Positions 1 to 13,398 of a stretch of 64,000 nucleotides of DNA are shown in pieces. Origin of the DNA: Otis tarda (taxonomy: Eukaryota > Chordata > Aves > Otidiformes > Otididae). Position numbers and translations under genes: made by a program. Under the pieces are notes generated by a model, which ran no database searches, was not told the DNA's origin, and worked only from the letters and a program-made list of their open reading frames with translations. Numbering within the stretch: position 1 is the stretch's first letter; each line of letters begins with the position of its first letter. Where the stretch lies: the NCBI GenBank assembly GCA_026413225.1, contig CM048554.1, positions 71,106,463 through 71,170,462 of the forward strand, in the 5' to 3' direction.

Positions 1-1329
1 AGTTGGTCTTTTAAGTCTCAGTGATGATGATCTCAGCCTGAGTTCTCATTTACGCAAAGACCTTTTATACAACTTGACCATTACAAAGGTCTTGTACCTT
101 TCATTAGCACCTGCTATAATATTGTTTTTCATTAGCAGTGCAGTCTAGAAAAACCTCAAGACAAATGGGATTCAGGTCCCAGCTCTGCCCTGTATACTGC
201 ACTCTCAAACATATGCTGTAGGGTCCATAAAGGTTTGCTGTAAAAAGCAATTCACTGTGTAACAGGTGATGAATGAATTATAATATTTTACTGCTCTTGG
301 CTAAGTACATGCAGTGGCATGCGCAGTGAGCATATTTCAGAATTTATTCAAGTGTGATCATTGAAACACTTGTGTTCTTTGCAGGAGCCAAGAGGAAATA
401 GAGAGTTAAATGTTTTATAATAAAATTGGGGCATTATTTGAAAGGATTTGCTCTGGTTTTGCCATTTTGGAGTATTTACAAACTAGTTTGGCAGAGTTAG
501 CTTAAAATATGTTCTACCATTTGCCACCATGTATAACTTGAGGGGAAGAGGGTTGTTTGTGAGATTCTCCTTAGAGATACAGCTGTGCTGGGTGTTGCAG
601 GGAGGCTGCTCATGTCAGGAAAGCAGAAGGAGTCAGTGAAAGGTGACAGGATCTGCCAAGAACTGGACAACCTTGCAGGCTTCTTCTGTGAGGTTTCTCC
701 ATACACATTTGACATAGATCTGAGGTGTATAATTGAGATTTCCTTGCTGACACTACCACCTGCTTACTTTGTTACCCCTGTTCACTCTCCACCATTTTTA
801 GTTTCCTTTGTGTTCTAGAGATTGGGTTATCTCTAGATAAGGGGAAGGAATTGTACTATGCATGCCCTACACTAATAGAGGACTATTGTTGTAATATTAT
901 AATATTGATAATTGTAAAATAAGCTGTGGGCTGATGCTGTGACCACAGTTTGTCCTTACATCTATTTTAAGCCAGAGGTTTTTCCTAAATCTCAACATCT
1001 TCATTCCCAAGACTCAACTGCATTAAGAATGAAGCACTCTTCTCACCTTCCTTTTACGTTAATATAATCAGAGTTCCATTAAAAATTGCTATCTGGCTGG
1101 TTTGCAGCCACAGTAGAAAGCTGTCACCAGGCCTTATCACTCCTTCCTTCTTCCCAACCCTAATGTCCACTTTCCCCTGTTTGAATCAACATCAGGATGT
1201 TGACAGTGAATGTGTTCTGTTTGAATTTCATGCTGCCTGGTAGTTATCTGATTGGTCCTTGACATCACCAACACTCAACCTATGTGAAAGTCAAACAACA
1301 GAGAAACTCAGTGGATGAGGGTGGGAGGG

Positions 1330-1378
1330 AAACAAAACAAAACAAAACAATTCCACCACAACAAAACAAACAAAAAGT
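1330..1378. repeat. A/C-rich low-complexity patch (AAAAC-type repeats)
   Basis: The patch is made of AAAAC and CAAAA pentamers broken by a short CCACCACAA interruption. It is a simple-sequence tract with no sign of coding function. Confidence 0.8.
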
Positions 1379-2340
1379 CCATCCTTTTTTATACGTGCTA
1401 TAATAGTGCAAGGACTCACTGATGGAAGGATGTGTACTTCCCCTGACATCAAATACAGGAACTTTTTTTGTTATAATCAGAGAGAACATTCATCCTCATC
1501 TAACTTAATGTGCTGATTTAGCATTACAGAGGCTAGATGGTTATATCTTCCACCCTCCATCAGAGTTCTGGGAATCAGATTTTATGCTTGAGAAGTCAGA
1601 ACTTGCCATCAACAAAGGGCTAAAAAGCAAAAGTGATTGAAATAAAGCTGCATTGTCAGCAACATTTACCTCTTGATTCTGAATATGCAAATGACCACAT
1701 AACTTTACATAACTCACAGATTTTCAATGAAGAGGATTATATGCATTGTCTTGCACACTAAATTATAGAACCCTGGCCAATGTATTCAATTTCTGGACAT
1801 TAAAATAATTTAAAGATACTTTCTCCAATTTGTTTTTTCACCATCAACAAGAAGATGAAAACCTGAAAAAGACACCTAGCTGAGTGCTTTCTTACTGATT
1901 TATTTTGTCTTATTAAAGCCTTTTTCCTAAATACAAAGTAGGAAAACTGTTAAAATCTGGATGGCAAAAATCTGGAGTTACAATAAACTTTTTTTAAAAA
2001 ATTATAACTCTACAGATACTCCACGCTGACTTTAACTCTGTGAAAATAAGCTAATTTTTATAAAGGTTAAAAAAACATTAAGCCATTGGCCCACAGGTCT
2101 ACTCTCAGGCCTCCCATGTCTTTGTGTTTAGTCACAGAGCCTGAGACTGAGAGAAGTTCATGGTAGGTGAAGACGAAGTTATGGACCACCTAAGTAAACT
2201 GGACAGACACAAGTGTATGGGAATGAATGGGGTACCTCAGAGAATGCTGAGACTGCTCTCTATACTATGTCTCATTAAGATCCAAATGTGCCAAAATTAA
2301 AAGATTTAAAATATTCACAAGCAACCACAAATACATGAGA

Positions 2341-2370
2341 GAAAGCAGAAGTCAAGAAAGCAGAAGTCAA
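2341..2370. repeat. 15-bp tandem duplication
   Basis: The 15-base unit GAAAGCAGAAGTCAA occurs twice head to tail and is followed by a partial third copy (GAAAGC). It is probably a replication-slippage product. Confidence 0.85.
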
Positions 2371-5300
2371 GAAAGCCTGAGAATTCAAATATCAGTCACA
2401 AACTACTCTCACCAATGCTTCTGCAGAGCTCCCTCTTCTCTTTGAGAGCCACTTCAGGCTATTTGACCCTGGTTATTTGACTCTGTCTTGCCCCTTAAGA
2501 GCTCTACTTATGAGTCAAGCCTCCATGACTGTCCCAGCTTCCTAGAGACCTGTCAGGTTAGGCTTAGTGAAAACCATCTGGATCGATTCCAGCTTGCTTT
2601 AACGGAGCATGAGAGTGCAGATATTGAAAGAGTACCAATGGGTTAGGGCCAGACAGCCTGCTGTATTGTTAGGGTTGCAGTAACTGATTGCAAAATAATG
2701 ACCACTTTGAGATAAAGATTCCTTCTTCTGACACAGATGAGTGTTTTGAGCTTGGGATGTACCTTAAAGTAATATTATGAATATTATGAATATGGGGCAC
2801 TGGTTTTAGACATGAAAAATGTTACTTTGATGTAGGCATCATAGTATCAAGGTATTAACAACCATGGAAGTTCTAGTTTCACAGTATTTGTAGTGTTCAT
2901 AATGTCAAGTACCAGGAATATAAAAAAAACACAGGACAGAGTTTCTAATTTGGGTCAACTAATTCTTCTCACATAGCAGAGATATGGAAAATATTCCCTA
3001 GCAAGGTGCCACTGCACAATCTTACATCCTGGAGAGCTGTACTCAGTTCTACAGGATCCATATATGGGTAATTAATGAATCTTCTCTAACTAGCTAACCA
3101 CATGCCCATTACTGAGCTTGTGAGTCAATACTACTAATTCACAATGACATCAGCTGGTGGCTGGGGATCGTCCCTCACAGTGTGCCACTGTTTAACTCAT
3201 GTTTGTGACACTAATTACACTGGCACATGCTAAATAATTCAAGCTTACTTGGACCCACACAGAGGCATCAGTAAGATTTATTCATGCCCATTAAGCACTG
3301 CCCACACTGGAAACTGTGCATTAGTGCATGCTGTCCCAATTTTCAGCATAGAAAATGGCAACTCCTGATATAGCTGAGGCTGCCAGACACATTGGTTTTT
3401 CTGGACTTCTCTTTATTTCTTGATGAGACACGTTTTCTAGGTGGAATCTGAAAACTCTGCACTGTAATTAGTGGTGCCCAAAAACGATTATGGATGAAGC
3501 AGCCACTGTGTTATATGCATGACATCTCTCCTCATCACCATGCTGGTGGTCTGGATGCAGCAGACTTAGGGCAAATGTAAAGACTGTAAAATAAGTTTGC
3601 CATTTCCTGGATGTGTTGGACATCCCCGAAAAGTGCTGCACCAATGGCCTGTACATTTACAGTAAATCTGATGTACGCAAGAGCTGCAAACTCATGTGTG
3701 TTTGTGAGTCTCCTGGAGAGTACATATACACAGGCTAAGAACTGTAGTTACTTCTGTTAGTGTGCCATACAACGTGGTCTGACAGCCATTTGAAAAAACA
3801 CAATGGTGTTCCCATTCTGAAAATGGCATTGCCAGAGCAAAATCACTTTCACAAGACTTTTGAGCTACTTACTTGCTGCAAAGAGACAAAGGAAGAGGAA
3901 ACTGTGACCTACCTCAGGAGACCGCACAAGATTAATTCCATGACTGGCATCTGAATGTAGAGGTGGTCTGGATATGGCGAATGATAGGGACCTTTTTCAG
4001 AGACTGGTTTCCATTGCTGCTCACAAACAGTGAGATAAGCAGAGATTCATCGCTATAGCTCATGAATGCAACAAACTAGTAGTGCTCCTGTCACCAACCT
4101 CTGTACATTTCAAAAAATATGGATAAAACATAGGTCCAACAGAGAATGACTGAGAGAAAAAAAAAAGGCTGTTTCATTTTGTACATTTAAAGTACTTGGT
4201 GCAGTGAGAGCTTGCTACAGCTTTGTTTTAAAAAAAAAAAATAAAAGTCTGACAGTCTGGCGAGACTTGAGATAGTAATCTGGAAGTTACACTAAAAACC
4301 TCCTATATTAGTGAAGAAATAAATTATTTGTTGATGTTTTTCTCTCAGCCGTACTGATTGGTGTAATCTGTGTGTTCAGAACAAAGGAGGGATATTTAAC
4401 TCTATGAAAATTTTAGTTAAGTTTCAAGATCATCAAGACATCAGAGAGGAAATAGCTCAAAATATATTAAAGAAATTTGTCTCAGCCTTAAAATATGCAA
4501 TAATTTAATTAAGAATAGGAAAGCTAAATTTCATCCAACAGCCCACTCACCAGCCCACACATTCAAAATATGTTACAGCGAGAACTCAGGCTCTGTTAAT
4601 TTTTTGTCATAATAGAGTATTTGGTACCTGCTCTTCCACCTCTTCCACATCTTTACTGAGAAATTCAATCTTAGCTGAAATTAAATCCCTTCTGAAATAA
4701 GATAAGATTTTATTCATGTGTTCAGAACAACTAATCTTGCACAAGCCTAAAAGCGGTGGTTTTTATCCAGGAAAGAGACAGTGAAAGGGTAAAATAAAAC
4801 TACTAAGACGGATTTCACTCAGCCTGTAGGATTTTGCATCTGAATCTCAAAATGGCAGTCACCACACTGTCTTACCCAAAGCAAGGAGGAGAACAAGGCC
4901 TTTTCAATGAAAGAACTGCACAAGCACAGCTAAATGCCAACTCAGTCAAGCATTTCTATTTCATTTCCCTTGCCTAATTTAAGATTTTTTTTTTCTTTGA
5001 TTTCATGATGGATGATTTTAGACTTTGGGAGAGTTTATACCACAAAGTTGAGGCCAGATGTGTGTATCAGAAGAGGCGATTGGCACGTGATCTTCCTCAT
5101 TTACACCTCTAGATTTACCATCTGCCACATGGCTTTGGGAGAGAGTCACTGAAATATTTGTGTTCTTCAAACACTGAACAAGCAACTTGCTTAGTAAAAG
5201 GAACATTGTATTAACCCCAAAGGTACTGTTCTCTTTTTTTTCCATTTCACTGTAGAATTTTTGCATAAAATCCCTGTGCCTATCTTCTCACTGCAAGCCA

Positions 5301-6316
5301 AGATAAACAGTTTACAACATCACCGCAGCACCAAGTGCACCGTTACATTTACATTGCCTTTAGGCTGATAAGAAGTGTGATCATTTTCTTTTTTTATTAA
5401 TCACATTACCTTCATTTGGCATTTGAAAGCTGTTTTTTCTAACGGAGTAATAGTTAATCAGGCAAAAGGTCCTTTCATTTATTCACTTAATATTTCCTCC
5501 CAGCGTAGTCTTTATACTTTTCTCCTTCAAATATTACTTCATTTGTAATTTTATATCCAAACCCTCCGATCTGAACATAAAGCCCTAGGAGGCTTTATTA
5601 TTATTGCTGTTATTCTTTTCTCTGTGTTTTTCCCTATCCAGTGCTTTTTCTGAATCTAATAATTTGATCTAGCAAATCAAATCTAGATTGCAACAGAGGG
5701 TTTAGAAATCAGGTTTAGCAGATGTACAGAGTTTCAGAACACCATCATCACATTTTTTTGTTGCCCTTTTAAGTATCTTTGGAGCACATTTTGGTATCCT
5801 ATTAAAAGCTACTAAGAGAGGGGTTTATTTCCAGCTTTTGTTCTTTCAACTTTGACTTCAGCTGGAGTGAGATTGAGTCTTTAAATGTGAATTTATTCTG
5901 AGAAATTAAAGATCAGATATTAAGGGTTGTTATCTAAGACAACATCTTCAGATAACTTCATGCAGTAAACAACATACAGTGCTCCAATACTTACATTATG
6001 GAAGAGTTTGTCATGTGTACTCTTTCTGGCTATTGGAAATTAGTACCATTGTATTGTGTCTGGCTGAGATGGACTTAATTTTCCCCATGTGGCCCTCATA
6101 GTGCTGTGCTTTCTATTGGTAGCTAGAAAGGTGTTCATAACACACCAGTGTTTTGGTTACTGCTGAGCAGTACTCACAAGTATCAAGGCTCTCCCTCCAA
6201 CACTCCCTCCTCACCAATAGGTTGGGTGTGGGCAAGATCTTGGGAGGGGACATAGCCAGGATATTTGACCCAAACTGACCAAAGGGTTATTCCACACCAT
6301 ATGACATCTGCTCAGC

Positions 6317-6324
6317 AATAAAGG
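6317..6324 (+). promoter_or_regulatory. Degenerate TATA-box position of the solo LTR
   Basis: Related LTRs carry a TATAAAG-type box after a CTCAGC segment. Here the same position reads CTCAGCAATAAAGG, so the TATA core is weakened. Promoter activity of this copy is therefore doubtful. Confidence 0.4.
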
Positions 6325-6505
6325 CTAAGAGAAAGGAGGAAGAGAGGAAGGCATTCGTTACTACGATGTTTTTCTTCCAGAGCAGCCGCTATGCATACTG
6401 AAGCTCTCCTTCCCAGTAAGTGGGTAGACATCACCTGCTGATGGGAAGTAGAGAATAAATCTTTTGCTTTCCTTTGCTTCTGCACCATGTCTTTGCTTTT
6501 GCTTT

Positions 6506-6511
6506 ATTAAA
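6506..6511 (+). terminator. Likely LTR polyadenylation signal ATTAAA
   Basis: ATTAAA lies in the conserved 3' part of the LTR, where this family normally keeps its polyadenylation signal. A second candidate, AATAAA, lies upstream at 6454-6459. Confidence 0.45.
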
Positions 6512-6633
6512 TTGCCTTTATCTTGACCCATGAGGTCTTTTTCCATTTTATTTTCTCCTCCCTTTTATCCTACTGGGACAGAGCGGCTTGGTGGGTACCT
6601 GACATCCAGCCAAGTTCAACCAGCCATAACCAT

Positions 6634-9600
6634 TATTCCCAGTCCATTTCAGCTGTTTAATCATTTCTTCAGAATCATTACATGGTCTTCACTAGGACTT
6701 ACTGACCCAGTTTTAAGTACAGTTCCAAAATCTACTTAATTTAGTCATCCATCAGAAATCTATTCAACATTTTTGCACCATCAGACACACACACACAAAA
6801 TTTTAAAAATCAGTTTCTTTCTATGCTTTCAGGAACATCTATATCATTGTTATGTTAGAGTGAACGTAATTGTATTTTTTATTATGACAGGCCCAAACAT
6901 AGTTCAAGAAAACACAGGCATTGCCTTTCAGAGCAAGCCAGACTGATGAAATATCTTCCTTTACTTGGGACTTTTCCACACAGAAAATAGTTAACATAAT
7001 GAAATCATCATAATCTCCAACATGCAGCAAGTCCTAATTACCCTGGAAGATTAACAGTCCACAAGTTTTACTCCAAAGAGTTCAGCGAGTGCTATTACTT
7101 TGTTTAGAATAGGCAGACAGAAAGAAGCATAAGCCAAATATCACACATAGTACAAAACAGAGCAAGGCAATGTCTGCAGCTGTCCCTAATCCTAAACCAG
7201 CAATTCAATCAGGTGGCTGTCCTCTCATACTCCAGTATCAAAATACGACTCTTCTCTTTTCCAGTAATATTCAAATAATTAGGATATCCTTCCTTCTCTC
7301 AGTTCACCCTGAACAGGTTTTGGGGCTTAATTCCTTCTCTTCTTCCTCCACTAAATTAAAAATATTGTGTTCTCCTTACTGATATTCTATTTCCTTCTTC
7401 AGATGGAAAACATTGTAATTATTCTTAGCATCCTCCAATCCTCAGTCACCTTTCTTTTGTTTGGTTTGTCTGATGCCTAGTTTGCTGAACCTGATTCTCC
7501 AAGATTGTGTCAAATTTCTATCAGATAACATTCTCTCTGATTTTCTGTTTCCCAAACATGTGAAATTTAGATGTTAACTTCAATCAAAAAATACATAGCC
7601 ATCCATAGAAAATGTCAAGGATGAGCACAGTCTTGTTACAGGGTCCAGGTAATACTGGATTATAGAAACCACCCTGTATCTGAATACAAAACAATGCTGA
7701 AGTAATCTATTCAGGATATATCAATATCAATTTCCAGAAGGATCAGAAAAAAAAAAAAAAGAAAGATTACATTTGGAAATTCAATAAGTGTAAATTATTG
7801 CCATTTAAATCATTAGAATAAAATACCATGTGATTTCATCAGTTTGCTGAGAAGACAACAGAAGCCTCTCTAGTTATTCTACAAGATCAGAACAAAAGAA
7901 AACAAGCAAACAGAACTTACTTACACATTCACTTTTTTCTTCAGTTGGGAATATATAAGCTTTAGTTACTTGGTCTAAAGATATACAGGAAATGTCCACA
8001 GACACCAAAAGGTATTTAAAAATATTAAGGTTGCAAAATCAAGTACTGAAAAATTCCAAAATGTTAGGTTTGCTGTTACAATGCCATTGCTGATGCACAC
8101 ACGTGTGGCAGCTCTGATACTTTTCGGCTGTTGAAAATCTTCACAGTGCTTCATTCTGCTTCATCCCAGAAAAAAAAAAAAAAGATCAAAGTAAAACAAT
8201 TCATTCTTACTCTTCACCTTGTGAATGAAATCACAGGACAGTCAGGGTGCTGAGACACTCTAATTCTGCCCTAGGGGCCACATTTCACGCTCAGCCCATA
8301 CTGCTGCATGCCCCTCTGCAGCTTTGGGGCTAGCCAATTAAATCCCCACAGAGGGTTATTACCCAGGGGCAATTACACAGCTTGCTGCTGCTGTGTGCTC
8401 TGTATCCATGTATGTAGCATAGGAGGGAAAAGACTCATAAAGGTCTTGCTAAAAACCTTTACAGTTGTGGTAGGAATGAACTTCTTGATCACCAAGGCAA
8501 GAGCCATCCACCAACATTTTTATTGCATGAATCTGCGAGGCTTTCCTTATAGCCAATGCCTCATTCAGTATACCACTGCACACAGTGCCCCAAAATAATC
8601 CACCTTTCCGAGATACATGGAGACTGAGATGGCTTCTCGAGTCCTTTTGCATCAGATGTGTACAGTTTCTGCAGTTCAGCTACAACCTAGGGATATTTTT
8701 TTTCTTCTAAAACTTCTTAAGACTGTTCTTTTAACACTAGTGTTATTTTCTATAGTACCATAATTATTTGCTAATTGCACATATAAAAAGAAAAAGTGGT
8801 GCTATCATTGTGCGGGAAGGAGCTGGAGAGGCACACATATATAGGCACCATACTTTTCTTTGCTTATAACTTGCCTGAACCTTTCTTGAAATTTTAAAAG
8901 AAATTCAACACTGTGTGGAAGATAAAATGTTCAGGAGAATTTTACTGAACAAATGATAGCAAAAAACTTACCTAGAATAAATGTGTACAACTACTATATA
9001 TTTAGTTTGCATTAATTAATTATTTCAGGGTGATCACTTCAAATAATTTGGAACACCTGACTGGAATGTAACATCTCCATTAATAAATCAGATACAAAAA
9101 AAACTTGATTGAACAGTGTAACTATTCAAAATGAAACCTTTTCAGACATTATTTCTTTTCTAATTTTTCTATCAAATTAAAAAACTGTAAGAAATGCACG
9201 ATACACTGATAACAATATGTGATACAAAACAGTGCAGTGGAGAAAGCCATGGCAATATGCAGACTGTGCCACTTACCAAACAAAAGGTAATAATGGTTAG
9301 TCAAAAAGATGGTGAATAAACTCCACACTTATGTGGAACTTAGGTGTAATTCCAAAGGGCAATTTATTCTACCCTAAAAAGTATCTGAAATAGTTGAGCT
9401 GAATTGTTTTTTAAATAGTTCTGTTACTTTTTTTTCACTATGGGAAGAACCAAGGTTATTAATTTAAATAGCTAAATTCCAGATAGTTATGACAGGTGGA
9501 ATGACTGTCACCTAGAATTTTTAGATCCTGAAGTCCAGTTATGTGTCTTTAGACCAGTATACATTTATTTTTAAAATCCCATAAAACTCTCTCATATGTA

Positions 9601-12600
9601 TTCCAGGCATGAATACTTACATTTACAGGTAACTCATGAGGAAGAAGCTTGAAATGCTGATGTAACCATTAAAAATTCTCTAAATTCCTGAAAATCACGT
9701 TACTATGAATTACACAGTACAGACAAAGAGGTGAGATAACATTCTTCAGCTGTCTGGATGTACACGTCAGTGATTACCCAGCTCAGCATTCCAAAAATAA
9801 ACAGTTATATGGAATATCATAACAGTTAAATTACCTGTGAGGAAAAACTAAGTTAAAATTAAAATAGCTGTGAGAAAAAAAAAAAAAAGAAAATAGAAAA
9901 TCTATTTATGAGGACAGAGAAATGTGAATAAGTACACACAGCACTCAAAAGCTATAGAAACAAAAAGCTATAGTTGTATACTTGATCACCAGATAAAAAT
10001 GGAATAGATCAATATTTTAAATTATTATATGGTGACATGAACTATGCATTTATCAAAGACAGTCTATCCATTCTTTAAATACCCTCTAAAGTTTACCCAA
10101 AATTTGGATTCACTCACCTGAGGCGCACATACTACCCCTTCAGAACAAGCAAGTGATGAATATATAAACTTTGACAGAACTTTCCTTTAATACTGTTTAA
10201 CACAGGGAAAGCTGTACTATACAAGTCCAAAGAAGCGAGAAATTACTGGCATCCAAAACAAGGGAAATCACAGAACTGCATCCCAAAATGCTGGGAGTCA
10301 CAGTGTTTTTTACGCAACGCTTGTGGTAGTCTTTAATGTACTTTTCACTTTTAGAAGTTGATACCTCTTTGCCCAAATACAACATATTTTCCTTTTGCCT
10401 GCAGACAACCTAACGTCTAACAGAGTATGCATCTATGTGGCATGTAAAAACAATTTTTATTCTTCGTGGAGAAAAGATTTTCTAAGTTATTTTTATTTTA
10501 ATGTGCAGAATCCAAGCTACAGGCACCAAGTACCAAGAAACAGCTGCTTTTCAGACTCCTGTATATTAAATGAAAAAGAAAAACAGATTTTCAGCCTAAG
10601 CTGGAAAACCTCTTATTTGCTGTTCTGTAGTTTAAATCAATAGATTTCAATTTTGAGAACCACCAATGCTCAGACAGTTTCGCTAGACAGTAAAGTATCT
10701 TCAGAGATTTCTTCTGATTGACAATTTAGTCATGGCTCACCTTTGCCTCATTTAATTGCACGATCATGCAAGGGAAGATTAAATTAACACCTTTCCTCCT
10801 CTAAAGAATTACTTAATGCAGATTCCCTACATTATTTTTCACTAGATAATCAGGCATTTGTAAAAGCTAAAGACTAAATAATTAATCAGTCAATGAGTTG
10901 AAAATATTAAAAACTAATGAGTCGGAGTTTATGTAAGAATCACAGCTCTTCTATGATGGAATACATGTGTGGCACCAATTTATATGTTTATTTAGACTTC
11001 ACTTTTACAAGTACTCAAAATGTGTGTCTATAGCTATTTTAAAGGTCAACAGGATTGAGTATACTGATGTTTTTATATACCAATCTGAATTATTTTTAAG
11101 GCTGCACCTGATGTGAATGACTTTTGAATCATTCCTTGATCTTTACTGAAATAGATCAGTTAGCAAAAGAAATTGCATTTCTCAGAAAGTCCCATCTAAT
11201 GTATAGAGATTTCTATCTCTTGGAAAGGTTACAAGACACCAGATCATGTTAATCCTTCTGTACAATACCTCCTTTTTTAAAATTCAGAGTAAAACAGGCA
11301 ATATTTTCCTGCTAACTTTGAGTCACTAGGGACTGCTGGTACTCTGTGTCTTTGGGGATTTAACCAGCTTCTACTGCAAAACTGGGTGTAATAGAACTAT
11401 TTTATCCAAAAGCACCGCAAGGAAATGGAGATTAAAAGGACCATACATTTAGCAGAAAAGAAACAGAAAGAAAACTTGATACTGGAAGCTAAAAATGACA
11501 ATGAGGTCAGGCCAACTGCCCTGCATATGCCAATGTATAGACTGCTGTGCAAGAGGGTACTGTATTTTGTTGATACAATATGGAGAGGTTGACTATCCCA
11601 CTTTGCTCTGTGCATTGTTTTTGTCTATTCTGATTGCTCAAAGCAGAATTGTTATTGTTCTCAGATAGAAACAGTCCACTTTTGTAGTAAATGTCCCAGA
11701 TTGAGCTGCAAAAGCTGAAGGCTCTTGGGGTATCTCCCCTCTAATGCTCTGATAAGAATGCTTTTGGGTTATTTCCAAGGGTTGTCCAAGGCCAAAAATA
11801 TATGAACAACTGAAGAATTGATAAACACAGGTACTGAGAAGACCACCTTTCTCTGATGTGTGATGCAGGGATTTTTTTCTTCAAGAACCGTGAGGAATTC
11901 TATCTCATTCCTCTTTCCATGTTGCTGAAGCACTCAGTCAGCACAAACAGAATTGCACAAATAAAAGCCAAAAGAGAAGGAAAGGCGATTTTTGTAATTT
12001 ATAGTGGCACATGGGTGACCTCTATAGCAGCACAATAAACAGCATGTGGGCTCCTGCTTGAGGATTGTCATGCTACCAGTTGAATTGTTAGCAAGGTCCA
12101 TGTGTCAACTAGAAACCTCCCAAACAAAGCCTGGACATACATCAGGGTTTTGTATGGGCCAGGAATCCTGTCCAACAGACTGTCTAAATAAGATCATCAT
12201 GTGTTGGTGGGTAAGAGAGTTAATGGTATGAACATAGGTCATATCATGCCAGCTGGCCACAATGAACTGGCCTGGCCTGTGTTTTGTTGTGGGTTTTTTT
12301 TTAATGGTTTTAAACTATGATAAATGTAGCCATTGGATTCTGCCAACCTAATAGTTTGTCTGTGGCAATGACAAATAGAAGATGCTTAGAGAAAGCATTT
12401 AAAAAGCAGGAAAGGCACAGAGTGGCATTTTGCTTGGTGTATCCTGCTGGCTTCCAACACTCAACAACCTAGGGATTTCATGAGTCACAGGCTGCCTCCA
12501 GACGCATTGATTTTAATAGCTTCATTTTCTTACTTCCAACTGTTTACAGTTTTGCATGTTCCGCTTTCTTCAGGCTTACTTTTAGAATGAACTCTTGGGC

Positions 12601-13375
12601 CAAGAGGGGAGCACAACTTGCTTCTCTTCCAGTTTCTGAGACCAGCTATGCACATCCTGCATTGGGTCACACCAGCTCCAGGAGGTGCAATGGGCTTGAT
12701 ATAGAAAATTAGAAATTCAGTTCTGAAAGGATCCAAGTACCTGCTTGATATGTTAAACTTCTCTTTTAGAAAGTCAGCGGCCTGCTTCAGGCTCCCATGC
12801 TGAAGAAAAACATTCTCTCTATGACAGGGTGACAGAAGTTCCATCACACAATGGGGTATTTTGGATACTTGAAGCCCAGGTGAGCAATGTTTGATTTTAT
12901 TTCAAAATGTGATATTTTATTTCAAAACTTAATCATCACTGCTACTTCATATGTTTTCCTTTTTTTTTCTGGATTTTTCATGAGCTCTTCTTAAGCTTCC
13001 TCTGCCGACAAACTTGTATGGATAATTAAAAGCTTTCGTATAAATAATTTATTTTGAAGTTACTTCTTCTCCAGTTTAATTAACATCTCAGTATGGAGTT
13101 GAAAGCATGACATCTGTCTGCACAAGAAATGTCTTTTTCCAAGTTCAGAAGCTGGTGCCATTGCACAGAGAGAGGGCAGGGACTTTTTCAAACATACAGA
13201 GGTTAGAAGAGGAAAGCAGACTTTTTGAGTTTCCAAGGGGAGAAAGGAGTTTAGGAGAAGACCATCCTTCTGATGGTCTGAGAGAAGTAAGGTCACATTT
13301 TCTTTCATCAGTTCCTCCTTGGAGAAGATAAATGCAATAAGAAAAATATTTGACTATAGCTCAACTACATATCCT
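6634..13375. other. Gene-free stretch between the LTR and a CR1-like tail
   Basis: Only short open frames occur, the longest being 105 codons on the minus strand at 12530-12847 with no recognisable domain. The content is AT-rich with poly-A runs near 7747, 8168 and 9875 and a short (CA) run at 6785-6796. An 8-bp inverted repeat with a 5-nt loop sits at 13259-13279. No transposon body, RNA gene or convincing exon was identified. Confidence 0.6.
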
Positions 13376-13398
13376 ATTCTATGATTCTATGATTCTAT
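13376..13398 (+). repeat. CR1-type octamer tail without a recognisable body
   Basis: Nearly three copies of ATTCTATG stand in a row, which is the terminal repeat of avian CR1. The sequence just upstream does not match the CR1 3' untranslated region by eye. It is either an extremely 5'-truncated CR1 copy or an independent microsatellite of the same unit. Confidence 0.5.

Larger units (their letters stand above)
1..6044. other. Gene-free stretch, intergenic or intronic
   Basis: No open frame here exceeds 82 codons and none resembles a known protein. The stretch is AT-rich with scattered A and T runs. An A/C-rich low-complexity patch lies at about 1330-1378, and a 15-bp unit is tandemly duplicated at 2341-2370. 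No CR1 tail, LTR, tRNA or snRNA sequence was seen. A short imperfect hairpin (arms GTTATCT / AGATAAC) is visible near 5930-5960. The best reading is ordinary non-coding DNA. Confidence 0.6.
6045..6633 (+). mobile_element. Solo LTR of an ERVL-like endogenous retrovirus, with target-site duplication
   Basis: The LTR runs from 6050 to 6628 (579 bp). It begins TGTATTGTGTCTGGCTGAGA and ends CCAGCCATA, so the expected terminal TG is kept and the terminal CA has become TA. The 5-bp direct repeat ACCAT flanks it at 6045-6049 and 6629-6633, a length usual for ERVL/class III elements. The body matches, from memory, a family common in songbirds: the GTTTTGGTTACTGCTGAGCA block, an ACTGACCAAAGGGTTATTCC block, a degenerate TATA region (AATAAAGG at about 6317), and AATAAA (6454) and ATTAAA (6506) signals in the 3' part. 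No internal gag-pol sequence or second LTR follows, so it is a solo LTR left by LTR-LTR recombination. Family naming is from recall and should be confirmed. Confidence 0.85.

Noticed and set aside
12530-12847. 105-codon open frame on the minus strand
   Set aside because: No domain, no splice support and no start context of note.
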